From a virus, in the IMG/VR virus record IMGVR_UViG_3300047318_000318, positions 1 through 22,463 of that record: DNA of 22,463 bases; one strand, 5' to 3'. The translations under genes were made by a program, and so were the position numbers. Every line of letters starts with the position of its first letter. The stretch's first letter is position 1. A model generated the notes under the pieces. It made no database searches and had not been told where the DNA came from. It worked only from the letters and a program-made list of their open reading frames with translations. Shown piece by piece: positions 6,056 to 13,427 of this stretch.

Positions 6056-6498
6056 GCTTTGTCCTCAAGGTCGGGATACCGCCACCAGGAATGTACACGC
6101 GCCAACCACAGTGGCGTCAGGCCGTGCTCCACTACACCGCCCGCCTCGCTATAGGAATGAATCAGGGTCGCCCCACCGCGCGGGTCAGCGGCGAGGATGG
6201 CGAGGTGCATAGGTAAATCCTCACGCCAGTGCAGCCACGCGATGTCACCGGCTTGTGGTTCAAAGTCCATCGGGCGCAGAAACAGCCGCATCCCTTCGCC
6301 CATTCGGTTAGGGTTCGGCACCCGGCTGTAACCACCAAACCGCGCCCACGCCTCGGCGTCCTCAGGCAGCACGCCGGTCGCATGACCGACGCCACGGATC
6401 AACCCGACACAATCCACGCCGACACCACAGAGAGACGCCTGATGGTGGTACGGCGTGCCGATCCAGCGCCGGGCCTCGCTGACAATTCGCTCGCGCAT
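6052..6498 (-). CDS. Tail-associated NlpC/P60 cysteine peptidase, 148 aa
   Basis: This is a phage NlpC/P60 enzyme expected to cut peptide cross-links of the cell wall during DNA entry, or to process tail-tip parts. The N-terminus has the hallmark ARRWIGTPYHHQ followed by GVDCVGL, with catalytic Cys at C30. The histidine is H98 in PMHLAIL, and H114 in LIHSYSEAG is the likely third residue. GDIAWLHWR (84-92) is the expected strand before the His. All key residues are present and the length of about 148 matches the phage NlpC family. It lies between the DUF2163 hub gene and the tip gene, the usual order in gene transfer agents and related siphophages. No signal peptide is present, so it is delivered with the virion. 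Confidence 0.92.
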   Translation of the reverse strand: MRERIVSEARRWIGTPYHHQASLCGVGVDCVGLIRGVGHATGVLPEDAEAWARFGGYSRVPNPNRMGEGMRLFLRPMDFEPQAGDIAWLHWREDLPMHLAILAADPRGGATLIHSYSEAGGVVEHGLTPLWLARVHSWWRYPDLEDKA

Positions 6499-6500
6499 AG

Positions 6501-8237
6501 TTACCCCTTGGCGTCTGGAAACTGGTTAATGGCATCACTACCTGGCACGTCAGGGAACCCGCCGTAATCGACCATATCTGCGTTGAAGCGCATGTGATCG
6601 GACGGGGATTTATTGCAGCCAGGGGTCGCGCTGTATGTGTCACCGACTTCAATCGGAAACAGCAGCGGCGACCACAGCACGAACACACCGCCTTCGAACC
6701 GTTTGATTTCGCTCGATGCCCCGGCGTTGGCCCCAGTGGTGAACGTCACAATGCCGAGGTCGAAGTGGCCGGCCGCCTCAGCGCGCGTGGTGTCGATCAG
6801 AATCCGCCGCGTTGCGGTATTGCTCGCGGCCGGCACCGCCGTCGACGTGGCCGAACCGGTGACGGTAATCGCTGCCAAGTTGACCGGACACCGCGCGTCA
6901 AGCGTCGATCCGAAACCGTACCGGCACGACGCTGTAAAGTTTTCCATCAGCCCGCGTTGGCGCAAATTGGCCGAGCCGGTTAGCACCTCGAAGCTGAAGC
7001 CCTCGGTGCCGTGGCTCATGGTGCCGGTGGTGCCAGCCATGAGGCGGAATGGTGTCTCGCCCCCATGATTGAGCCAAGGGACCATCCAGACTTCAAACTT
7101 CGCAAAATCAAACAGGCCGTTGTACAGCTCCTGTTCACTGATGCCGGCGTCGGAAATAATCCCGATTAGTTCCATATTCCCGTTCGCGCCGATAGTCGTC
7201 GACTGCTCGGTAGCTGTAGCGCTCAGGCTATTGCATGGGCTATGCACAACACCCCGGAACGTCAGCGGCCGGTCGAGCGAGGTGAAGGCGAACACCTGCC
7301 CATCGGTGCGCGTGATTGTCCAGGTCTGCGCCCATTGCGTGTTACACGGAATGAGGTCAGCCAGGACCAGCGCGGTCATTTGCGTGATCGGTGTATCGGC
7401 GTGGAATTCCACCAGCGGCAACGCAGCGTATTGCGTTACACGCATTGGCGGATTAGGCGCATACATCACCAGCGCGGCGAATTGCGTCTCCCGAATAATC
7501 GGCAACGTCCCGCCCAACACGAGCGCCTCATATTGCGTGGAGCGCATTCCCGTACCGGCACCGAGAACCAGCATCATGTCTTGGGTATTGTTCACAGCGG
7601 CCGAGGTCGGGAACACAGCCGTGTCGCCATTAGTGCCCACGGCAACATCGTCGAAGTCTTGCGTCCCTGTCGCGGCAGCGTTACCAATCCCGACCCAGCC
7701 GACGCCGGTTATGTTGGTATCGGTAGTGTCGACGTTCCACGTCGCCGGCTCGGCGTCAATTTGGCTATTCCATACCCGCGCCTTAATCGACGTTCCATTG
7801 ACGCGAAACCGCATACCCAAAAAGACCGCGCCGACAAAGGTAAAATTGAAGGTCGCGATAGTGGTCAGCGTGCCGGCCGACAGGCGCGAGACACGAAACT
7901 GCGTGTTGGAGAGGTTATAGAAAACATAACCAGTTTCAGACCCCGCGCTCCCCGAGCCGCGCAGAATCAACCACATCTGATCGGCCGAGGAATAGCTACT
8001 AGTCCGCGCCCTTACAAATATTTCGCTGTTGTCCCGATTCGCGTCGGCGTCTACATCATTCCACGACAGCAGCCGTTTGAACGTGGTGGTGCGTGTGTGC
8101 TGTAGATATTTGCCTTGCGTTGTCCCAGCGGTGGCTTGCACCAGCCACGTTGAGCCAGTCGTAGTCCAGCGCTGTGTCCAGTTCGCCGGAGCTGCCCCGG
8201 TGGTGTCGGAGCCAAAGCTGGTTGCATAGACTGTCAT
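6501..8237 (-). CDS. Tail hub protein (DUF2163/BR0599) with lectin-like N-terminal extension, 578 aa
   Basis: The C-terminal 290 residues or so match the DUF2163 plus BR0599 tail protein family, which forms part of the hub below the tape measure. Signs are WTITRTDGQVFAFTSLDRPL (about 306-325), the DFAKFEVWMVPW segment, CRYGFGSTLDARCPV and the closing CNKSPSDHMRFN ... GFPDVPGSD pattern. Residues 1-205 form a beta-rich, concanavalin/LamG-like domain (TDEAW-free, with WLILRGSGS, GYVFYNLSNTQFRVS, GMRFRVNGTSIKARVW, DFDDVAV). Between them, residues about 217-303 hold six short repeats, each with a TQ pair and often ALVL. Plain DUF2163 proteins are about 290 residues, so the front half is an added, possibly glycan-binding part. 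The start overlaps the previous stop as ATGA. Confidence 0.85.
   Translation of the reverse strand: MTVYATSFGSDTTGAAPANWTQRWTTTGSTWLVQATAGTTQGKYLQHTRTTTFKRLLSWNDVDADANRDNSEIFVRARTSSYSSADQMWLILRGSGSAGSETGYVFYNLSNTQFRVSRLSAGTLTTIATFNFTFVGAVFLGMRFRVNGTSIKARVWNSQIDAEPATWNVDTTDTNITGVGWVGIGNAAATGTQDFDDVAVGTNGDTAVFPTSAAVNNTQDMMLVLGAGTGMRSTQYEALVLGGTLPIIRETQFAALVMYAPNPPMRVTQYAALPLVEFHADTPITQMTALVLADLIPCNTQWAQTWTITRTDGQVFAFTSLDRPLTFRGVVHSPCNSLSATATEQSTTIGANGNMELIGIISDAGISEQELYNGLFDFAKFEVWMVPWLNHGGETPFRLMAGTTGTMSHGTEGFSFEVLTGSANLRQRGLMENFTASCRYGFGSTLDARCPVNLAAITVTGSATSTAVPAASNTATRRILIDTTRAEAAGHFDLGIVTFTTGANAGASSEIKRFEGGVFVLWSPLLFPIEVGDTYSATPGCNKSPSDHMRFNADMVDYGGFPDVPGSDAINQFPDAKG
7332..7589 (-). repeat. 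Six degenerate ~17-residue repeats within the hub gene
   Basis: TQ pairs occur at residues 218, 234, 251, 268, 285 and 300 of the hub protein, a period of 15-17 residues. Most copies continue with x(2-3)-ALVL (TQYEALVLGG, TQFAALVMYA, TQYAALPLVE, TQMTALVLAD). They join the lectin-like domain to the DUF2163 domain. Confidence 0.7.
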
Positions 8238-9301
8238 GCGGTGCGCTCGACCTTGAATTGGAGGGCGTCAACGTTGGCCGGAGTAAACGGTGCTGCGCTG
8301 GCCGGGTCGGTTTGGAACACGTCCTGGCGATAGGTGTAAACCTCGGTTAGCGGTTTGTCCGCCCCCGCCGTGTTCGAAGCCCCGGACACGATAGAGACTT
8401 TTGTGTTCGCTGTACCGGCCTCGGTCTTGCGCGCACGCTCGACCATGACCACAGCATTGACCACCGAAATTCCGGACGGCAAATTCTGCAAACCGAATTG
8501 AGAAACGAGGCCCACGGTAGCGGCGGTGATGTAATCGGTGTCGTCGTTCGGGGCCGCCTCGTCGATGCACAAATACCCGGAAGCAGCACCAACAGCGGTC
8601 CAATCGGCGGTCGCCGTGTTGGCATCAGGGAACAGGGTTAAGACACGGCGGTCGCCTATGAACGTGTTGTTGTAACTGCTCGTGTTGTCGTAGCAAAACA
8701 CGTCGTCGATATAGGTGGTCTGGTTGGTTTGCGTCCCAATCGCCGCACCCCCGATAAAAACTTGACTGCATTCGGTTAGCGCGGTGTTGCAGGTATCAAC
8801 CCCGCTAATGCTCAAGACGGTTACACCGTTCACCCGAACTTCGACCGTCCCGACGGTTTGCGAAAAGAACACAACCGCCTCGATATGTTGATACGCGTTG
8901 GCAACCACGACCGGACTCGCCGTCACCCCGAGCGACGTACCGGTGCCGGGAGTGCCACGCCACGCCTCGATAGTCCCGGTCGACTGAATAACAAGGGCTA
9001 GCTGTAGAACGTTTGTTGCATCGTTGTAACCAAAAATGCGTTGGCAGTTGTTCCCCGTCGGCAAGGCTAATAAATAAAACGCCGCGCCCATGCCGACGGT
9101 GGTTTTCGCGCCACCCAAGACGCGGCGGAGAAAGGACTGTGCTTGAGAGCCGCCGCCACCAATACGAATGTGATTCGCACCCGTGCGTGGGTTGGTCGTC
9201 GAGATGGACACGTCCCCGCCAATCTCGGCATAAACCCCGTCCAGCATTTTCGTTGTCGAAGTTCCGTAGTGGTCGAAACCATCACACCAAAGCAAAGCCA
9301 T
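8234..9301 (-). CDS. Lectin-like (LamG/concanavalin-type) tail protein, 355 aa
   Basis: The N-terminal 220 residues have the layout of a LamG/concanavalin jelly-roll: LLWCDGFDHYGT at the start, then GANHIRIGG, GMGAAFYLLALP, LALVIQSTGTIEAWRG, QHIEAVVFFSQTVGTVEVRVNG and TTYIDDVFCYD. The last motif (ID-DVFCYD) is the usual closing strand. The C-terminal part (GDRRVLTLFPDANTATADW, then NDDTDYITA and VVMVERARKTEAGTA) is a second beta-rich domain whose family I cannot name. GAGGTGATCT precedes the ATG. The gene lies between the DUF2460 and hub genes, where gene transfer agents have none, so it is an accessory adsorption protein, perhaps a glycan-binding decoration of the tail tip. The fold is inferred from sequence pattern; binding is not shown. 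Confidence 0.75.
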   Translation of the reverse strand: MALLWCDGFDHYGTSTTKMLDGVYAEIGGDVSISTTNPRTGANHIRIGGGGSQAQSFLRRVLGGAKTTVGMGAAFYLLALPTGNNCQRIFGYNDATNVLQLALVIQSTGTIEAWRGTPGTGTSLGVTASPVVVANAYQHIEAVVFFSQTVGTVEVRVNGVTVLSISGVDTCNTALTECSQVFIGGAAIGTQTNQTTYIDDVFCYDNTSSYNNTFIGDRRVLTLFPDANTATADWTAVGAASGYLCIDEAAPNDDTDYITAATVGLVSQFGLQNLPSGISVVNAVVMVERARKTEAGTANTKVSIVSGASNTAGADKPLTEVYTYRQDVFQTDPASAAPFTPANVDALQFKVERTA

Positions 9302-9316
9302 AGATCACCTCAAGAT

Positions 9317-9994
9317 TTAGCAAGGACGGATTTCGATCAGTACCAAGTCGGCAAAACCGGACACGCCGTAGTCTTGCAACAGGCCATCAAAGGACTCGTC
9401 GGATTCAAAGCGGACCTCAACGTCGTACAGATACCCGGCGCGCACTACGGCCCCCGGCGCGGGCGGACCGCTAAAGGTCACGACGCCGGTTAAGCGGTCG
9501 ACGGTCCAGGTCAGTGGGACCAGGGGGAAAACCCACGTTGTGGGATCGGTGTTGTTGATCGAAACCTTGACGGTCGAAACCACCGGATGGACGACGTTGC
9601 GCGTGTAGGTTTCCGCGCCTCGCGTGTAGGTCTTCACGAGTTGAAACGCCACCGTGATTCCGTCGCCCGTGCCCAACACCTGATCGCTGAAGGTGATCGT
9701 CGGCACAAAGTTCGGGCGGCCCAGCGCACGCGACGCAAAATCCAACGGATCGCGAAACGGAAAGCTGCGCAGCGGACCGCGCACGATTAACCAGTGATCG
9801 CGTACCGCCTCATAGACATCGTGGTCACGGATCGCTTGCGGCAGCGTGTAGCGGTGTAACGGATGTTCCCAGCGCTGGTTCGCCTGCTCGCTGCCCGAAT
9901 CTGAATGAGTGATTGAGGTCGACCAGCGCGGCGATGACATGCACGGATAGCCAGGAACGCAACGGTCCAGGTACAGGTCCAGGAATCGGCTCAT
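9317..9994 (-). CDS. DUF2460 distal tail protein, 225 aa
   Basis: This belongs to the DUF2460 family, the distal-tail (Dit-like) protein of gene transfer agents and similar siphophages, which forms the ring between the tail tube and the hub. Matching segments are RYTLPQAIRDHDVYEAVRDHW (residues about 48-68), LIVRGPLRSFPFRDPLDF and LGTGDGITVAFQLVKTYTRG (about 109-128), followed by PVVSTVKVSIN, VDRLTGVVTFSGPPAPGAVV and the terminal FDVPVRF-like strand here written VEVRFESD. Length is normal for the family at about 210-225 residues. The start overlaps the tape measure stop as ATGA, so translation is coupled. Its place directly after the tape measure supports the role. Confidence 0.88.
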   Translation of the reverse strand: MSRFLDLYLDRCVPGYPCMSSPRWSTSITHSDSGSEQANQRWEHPLHRYTLPQAIRDHDVYEAVRDHWLIVRGPLRSFPFRDPLDFASRALGRPNFVPTITFSDQVLGTGDGITVAFQLVKTYTRGAETYTRNVVHPVVSTVKVSINNTDPTTWVFPLVPLTWTVDRLTGVVTFSGPPAPGAVVRAGYLYDVEVRFESDESFDGLLQDYGVSGFADLVLIEIRPC

Positions 9995-12033
9995 GTGATA
10001 CTCATTTGCTGTTTGGCGCGGCGGGCTATTTGCCGCTGGGAGGCGCGAAACGAATTCGCGTCAGGCGTGTTGATGTTAAAAATTTGCGTGCTACGGTCGC
10101 CGGCCATGCCCTGCGGCTTGATGCTCCCGCTGTTGCCGGGAATCATGTACTGACGCCCGTTGCTCATGAACATTTCAGGCGCGTTGTTTTCCCCGACCTC
10201 ATAGATATTGCCGGCCTGCACCGGGCCGCCGACCGCCTTGCCGCCAGCGAATCCGAAAAAATCACCAGCGGCCTTGAACCCGGTAGCCAACAGCCCGCCG
10301 CCACGGCTCCCGGTATCCTTGCTCACTGCGCCGAACACGCTGTCCATGATTTGCGCAGCGGCAGCCTCGGCAATCATCCGTTGTATGACCTTGCCGAAAT
10401 TGGCCGCCATGCCGTCCACACCATCCGCGAACGGATCAAAGAGGAAGTCGGCAAACGCGCCTTGCATATTGCGCGCGGCCTCATCAGCAAACACGCTCAT
10501 CACGTCCTTGGTTTCCGACAATTTGTCCTGCGCCTTCGACAATCCAGTATCGAGCCCGTCCATTACATGGTCGTACTGCGCCTGATTTATGTCGCCCGCA
10601 TTCAGCGACTTGCGCAGCGTCTCGACCTTTGTTTGATAGTCGTCTAAAAGCTTCTGGCCGTCGGTAAACGTCGACTCTTGTACGGCGTTGAACGCGGTGA
10701 CGCGCTCGGTGTGATCCTTGATTGCCTTTTGGCTTTTGTCGTAGGCGTCGACAATCGCGAGGGCGGCGGCGGCGCTTTCCAATTGGGCTTTGGTCGCACC
10801 GTCCTGAGCGAGTTTGTAAAGCGTGGTTTGCGTGGTGGTCATGCCCACCGTCGCGGCCTGCTCTTGCAGCGACGCGACTTGTTTGTCGATGGCCGCCGCC
10901 GCCTTCGCCGTCGCTTTTGCCGCCGCCGCTGCGGCGGCGGCGGCCTCGGCGTTCTGGCGCTCTAGCGTCTTTGTATATTGGTGCGCAACCGCCGCCGCCT
11001 CCTGCGCTTTTTTCGCATAGGTGCCGTCGAACAGTTTGTCGATGCGCTCCGCGCCTTTCGCCTCGGCCGCGTCCATATCGGCCTTCATGGATTTCAGCGT
11101 GTCAGCAGCGATTGCAAAATCACCGCTCCCCGCCTGCACCGCCGCCGCTGCGAACCCGGCGAGGCTGATAGCCTCGGTTTGCAACTCAGTGCCGAGCGCG
11201 AGAGCAATTGCGGTCACGGTCTTGAGCACAGTGCCCAGACCCGAGGTTTTGTCGGCGGCGGTGTCCGAGTTATCCGCGAGGTCGAGCATCAGCCCAACAA
11301 TGTCGTTCAGCGCCGGCAACAGTTCAGTGGCGAGATTGTTCGCCATGCCCCGGCTCACGCCGGCCAGGACGGTCAAATTGTCATTGAACGAATCGGCAGA
11401 GGCGGCGGCCTCGGCGCTCATCACCAGCCCCAGGCGCTGCGCCTGCGTCGTCAGGTCGGTGATGCCTTGCTTGCCGCTATTGAGTAGCGGGATCAGCTTC
11501 GCGCCGGACTTGCCGAACAGGTCTTGTGCCAAGGCGGTCTTGTTCGCCCCGTCGGTGTAGCCCTGGAACTTGTCGGCCACTTCCAACAGCAACCCATCAG
11601 CGGTTTTTAAATTGCCGTTCGCGTCTCGGACACTGACACCGATGTCAGCAAATGCCGCCGCTTGCTTCTTGCCACCGGCCGCCGCCTGCGAAATGGTCTT
11701 GTTGAACTTGGTCAGCGCACCGGTCAACCCTTCTTGCTCAACGCCGGCAGTCGATGCCGCGAACGACAAACCTTGATATGCCTCGATGCTGATGCCGATA
11801 GCCTGCGCCGTCTCCGCCGCTGCGTCGGCCGCGTCAATGCTCTCTTTAATCCAGCCGGCAAAAGCGCCAGTGGCAAAGGTAGCGATGGCTCCACCGATAA
11901 GTTTGCCAATGCGCGCGTAACGGCGCTTCTGATCCTCCGCGAATTTTTCCGAAAGTCGGTTGGCTTTGCCGAGGTCGGATTCAAGCCGCGCAAGATTGGC
12001 GGCAATGTCGATTGTCAGCGTGCCGAGCGACAT
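9991..12033 (-). CDS. Tail tape measure protein, 680 aa
   Basis: This sets tail length and is ejected ahead of the DNA. It is the largest Ala-rich helical protein of the late operon and directly follows the G/G-T chaperones. Residues 1-40 are a helical start common to phage tape measures (LARLESDLGKANRLSEKFAEDQ). A hydrophobic segment lies at 45-62 and another region of low charge around 265-300. An alanine-rich coiled coil (runs of 9 Ala) lies at about 350-385. Near the end, YEVGENNAPEMFMSNGRQYMIPG (written in two parts: YEVGENNAPEMF, residues 611-622; NGRQYMIPG) is the well-known tape measure C-terminal motif. By the usual rule of about 0.15 nm per residue the tail should be near 100 nm. 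AGG lies a few bases before the ATG. Confidence 0.93.
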   Translation of the reverse strand: MSLGTLTIDIAANLARLESDLGKANRLSEKFAEDQKRRYARIGKLIGGAIATFATGAFAGWIKESIDAADAAAETAQAIGISIEAYQGLSFAASTAGVEQEGLTGALTKFNKTISQAAAGGKKQAAAFADIGVSVRDANGNLKTADGLLLEVADKFQGYTDGANKTALAQDLFGKSGAKLIPLLNSGKQGITDLTTQAQRLGLVMSAEAAASADSFNDNLTVLAGVSRGMANNLATELLPALNDIVGLMLDLADNSDTAADKTSGLGTVLKTVTAIALALGTELQTEAISLAGFAAAAVQAGSGDFAIAADTLKSMKADMDAAEAKGAERIDKLFDGTYAKKAQEAAAVAHQYTKTLERQNAEAAAAAAAAAKATAKAAAAIDKQVASLQEQAATVGMTTTQTTLYKLAQDGATKAQLESAAAALAIVDAYDKSQKAIKDHTERVTAFNAVQESTFTDGQKLLDDYQTKVETLRKSLNAGDINQAQYDHVMDGLDTGLSKAQDKLSETKDVMSVFADEAARNMQGAFADFLFDPFADGVDGMAANFGKVIQRMIAEAAAAQIMDSVFGAVSKDTGSRGGGLLATGFKAAGDFFGFAGGKAVGGPVQAGNIYEVGENNAPEMFMSNGRQYMIPGNSGSIKPQGMAGDRSTQIFNINTPDANSFRASQRQIARRAKQQMSIT

Positions 12034-12045
12034 GGTGATACCTCG

Positions 12046-12261
12046 TCAAAAGAGTGCGTCGATGGCGGCCGAGTGCTCAGCCGGGTCGTCGAATTCAAGC
12101 GGGGGGAGAGTGTTTGTTTGGATTTCGTAATCGACTTGATAGAACGCCATCCAGTCGACCAGTTGCGGACTGCTCATTTGCCGCGCCAGAGCGTCCACAT
12201 CCCACACGCCCAGGTCGCGGGCGAGTTTGAAAAGGAAGTAACGCTCGGGGCGGCCCCTCAG
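12046..12261 (-). CDS. Frameshifted C-terminal part of tail chaperone G-T (T region)
   Basis: This frame has no start codon of its own at its upstream end and opens exactly at the slippery site in the end of gene G. Joined by a -1 slip it adds 71 residues: LRGRPERYFLFKLARDLG, then VWDVDALARQMSSPQLVDWM, AFYQVDYE and PPLEFDD. The ARQMSSPQLVDWMAFYQ segment is typical of the DUF4035/T-type part of phage tail assembly proteins. The fused G-T product (12638-12046) is expected in small amounts and recruits the tape measure for tail tube assembly. The stop lies 13 nt before the tape measure start. No other product can explain this coding-like frame. Confidence 0.85.
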   Translation of the reverse strand: MRGRPERYFLFKLARDLGVWDVDALARQMSSPQLVDWMAFYQVDYEIQTNTLPPLEFDDPAEHSAAIDALF

Positions 12262-12638
12262 TTTTTTGCTGCGTCCTCTGTCGCGCTGACAAAGAACTTG
12301 TTCAGCGTGATAGCAGCGTCGGAAATGACGCCGATAGCCTCAGAGGATTTCGTCGCCAGCGCGACCACATCGTCAGCACTGAACACCGGCACACCGTCTG
12401 CGTCGGTGATCGACAGCGCGACGAGACGCAGCTTGATGTCCAGCATTGCGCCGACTGTATCGCCGCCCTCCTTCTGCACGTTGCCCAGGCGTGCCCATTC
12501 GCCAAGCACGACGCTGCGATCCCGCACAGAGAGAGCGGTGATGAGCACGTCACCGCCCCATTCGGGAATGGTGATGGTTTGTTGGGCGCGGTCTTTCGCG
12601 CCCAGGATCTGTTCGCGATTAAGCACCGGCCACCTCAT
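12258..12638 (-). CDS. Tail assembly chaperone G, 126 aa
   Basis: The gene lies between the tail tube and tape measure genes, the fixed place of lambda G-like chaperones. The protein coats the tape measure during tail assembly and is absent from the virion. Segments such as ILGAKDRAQQTITIPEWGGDVLI and VRDRSVVLGEWARLG (about residues 10-50) match the tail assembly chaperone family. The frame ends in GCA AAA AAC TGA, which holds the heptamer A-AAA-AAC for a -1 slip into the T frame. The ATG at 12638 overlaps the end of the tail tube gene by 20 bp. A GTG four codons in, with AGG upstream, is an alternative start. Confidence 0.88.
   Translation of the reverse strand: MRWPVLNREQILGAKDRAQQTITIPEWGGDVLITALSVRDRSVVLGEWARLGNVQKEGGDTVGAMLDIKLRLVALSITDADGVPVFSADDVVALATKSSEAIGVISDAAITLNKFFVSATEDAAKN
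12261..12267 (-). promoter_or_regulatory. Programmed -1 ribosomal frameshift site A-AAA-AAC
   Basis: The heptamer A-AAA-AAC is in phase with gene G and directly precedes its TGA. After a slip both tRNAs can re-pair with AAA, and reading continues as CTG AGG GGC into the T frame. A short GGGG-CCG-CCCC hairpin follows 3 nt after the heptamer and might help. The site is at the place where tail chaperone genes commonly use it. Confidence 0.9.
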
Positions 12639-13278
12639 ACACGTCGCCTGTGATGGTTACGGCCATCGTGCCGGCGTTGGTCCCATCGACTGCGCCGGAA
12701 TCACTGACCGACCGCACATAGCCTTCGAAAATTTTGATGTAGTTATTTTTCTTGACCAGTTTGAACCAGCGCGGCAGGCCGGCACGCTTGGCGACTTTGG
12801 CCTCTACCTGGAACGGATCGTCCTCAACGTAATGAATGTCCGTCGACATGCCGCCAAAATCTTGCAGGCCGAGGACTTTTTCCTTCGCGGTCGAGCACAG
12901 CGTGGTCGTGTCGATTTCCGACGCCTGCCCATCGAAGCCCGAATAGGACTTGTGTTGGCACGTCTCAATAAATTGCACCAGACCGGCAGTACCGGCCGAG
13001 CCATAGGTGGTGAACCCGGTCGAGTCGATGTTCTCCAGGGTCACGGTGGTGGCGGTCTTCGCGCTGACGATACCGTCCAGGCCGTTCATTTCGGTCATGC
13101 CGACCACAGCAGCAAAGGTCAGCACATCACCCACGACATAGGTATGCGAGGCGAATGTGACCACGGCCTTCGCCGCCTTGGAAATACCAGTGATCGCAGT
13201 CGTCACCAGCGTGGCACCTGCGTTCTCAATATAGAAGTGAGTGCCCTGCGAAGACACAGCGCGGGATTTCGTAGTCAT
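12619..13278 (-). CDS. Major tail (tube) protein, 219 aa
   Basis: The place, just upstream of G/G-T and the tape measure, is that of the tail tube protein. GGAG lies 7 nt before the ATG at 13278 (TTGGAGAAAATC), so this start is preferred over an upstream in-frame TTG that is part of the ribosome binding site. The sequence is strand-rich: GTHFYIENAG, AAKAVVTFASHTYVVGDVLTF, ATTVTLENIDSTGF, then a charged region (AEKEVLGLQDFGG-like KEKVLGLQDFGGMSTDIHY) and the end KKNNYIKIFEGYVRSVSDS ... TMAVTITGDVYEV, typical of siphophage tube subunits. A strong terminator and leader precede it, as for the capsid gene, which fits a product needed in many copies. Confidence 0.88.
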   Translation of the reverse strand: MTTKSRAVSSQGTHFYIENAGATLVTTAITGISKAAKAVVTFASHTYVVGDVLTFAAVVGMTEMNGLDGIVSAKTATTVTLENIDSTGFTTYGSAGTAGLVQFIETCQHKSYSGFDGQASEIDTTTLCSTAKEKVLGLQDFGGMSTDIHYVEDDPFQVEAKVAKRAGLPRWFKLVKKNNYIKIFEGYVRSVSDSGAVDGTNAGTMAVTITGDVYEVAGA

Positions 13279-13288
13279 GATTTTCTCC

Positions 13289-13325
13289 AAATAAAAAACC
13301 CCACGAGCGTGACGCTAATGGGGTT
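13289..13325 (-). terminator. Terminator upstream of the major tail protein gene
   Basis: On the minus strand AACCCCA and TGGGGTT pair, with an inner AGCG/CGCT stem and a TGA-complement loop, followed by TTTTTTATT. It ends 10 nt before the start codon region of the tail tube gene. On the plus strand there is no T run, so it does not act for the moron promoter side. Confidence 0.8.
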
Positions 13326-13362
13326 ATCCGTGACGGTTGGGGGGTTTTGGCGTGGCTGTGTT

Positions 13363-13391
13363 TTGTTGGGCGAAAACTTTTGTTATATGAT
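13363..13391 (+). promoter_or_regulatory. Putative moron promoter (sigma-70 type)
   Basis: TTGTTG (13363-13368) and TATGAT (13386-13391, 5/6) are spaced 17 nt apart, 36 nt upstream of the methyltransferase-like ORF. The region is more AT-rich than its surroundings. An own promoter is expected for a gene pair inserted against the direction of the late operon. Confidence 0.5.
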
Positions 13392-13427
13392 TGCCGGCCT
13401 ACCATCGCCGCCAATACAGGTCCAGTT

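Noticed and set aside
10900-10960. Possible trinucleotide (GCC/GCG) repeat expansion
   Set aside because: It is the codon run for the Ala-rich coiled coil of the tape measure protein and varies at third positions.
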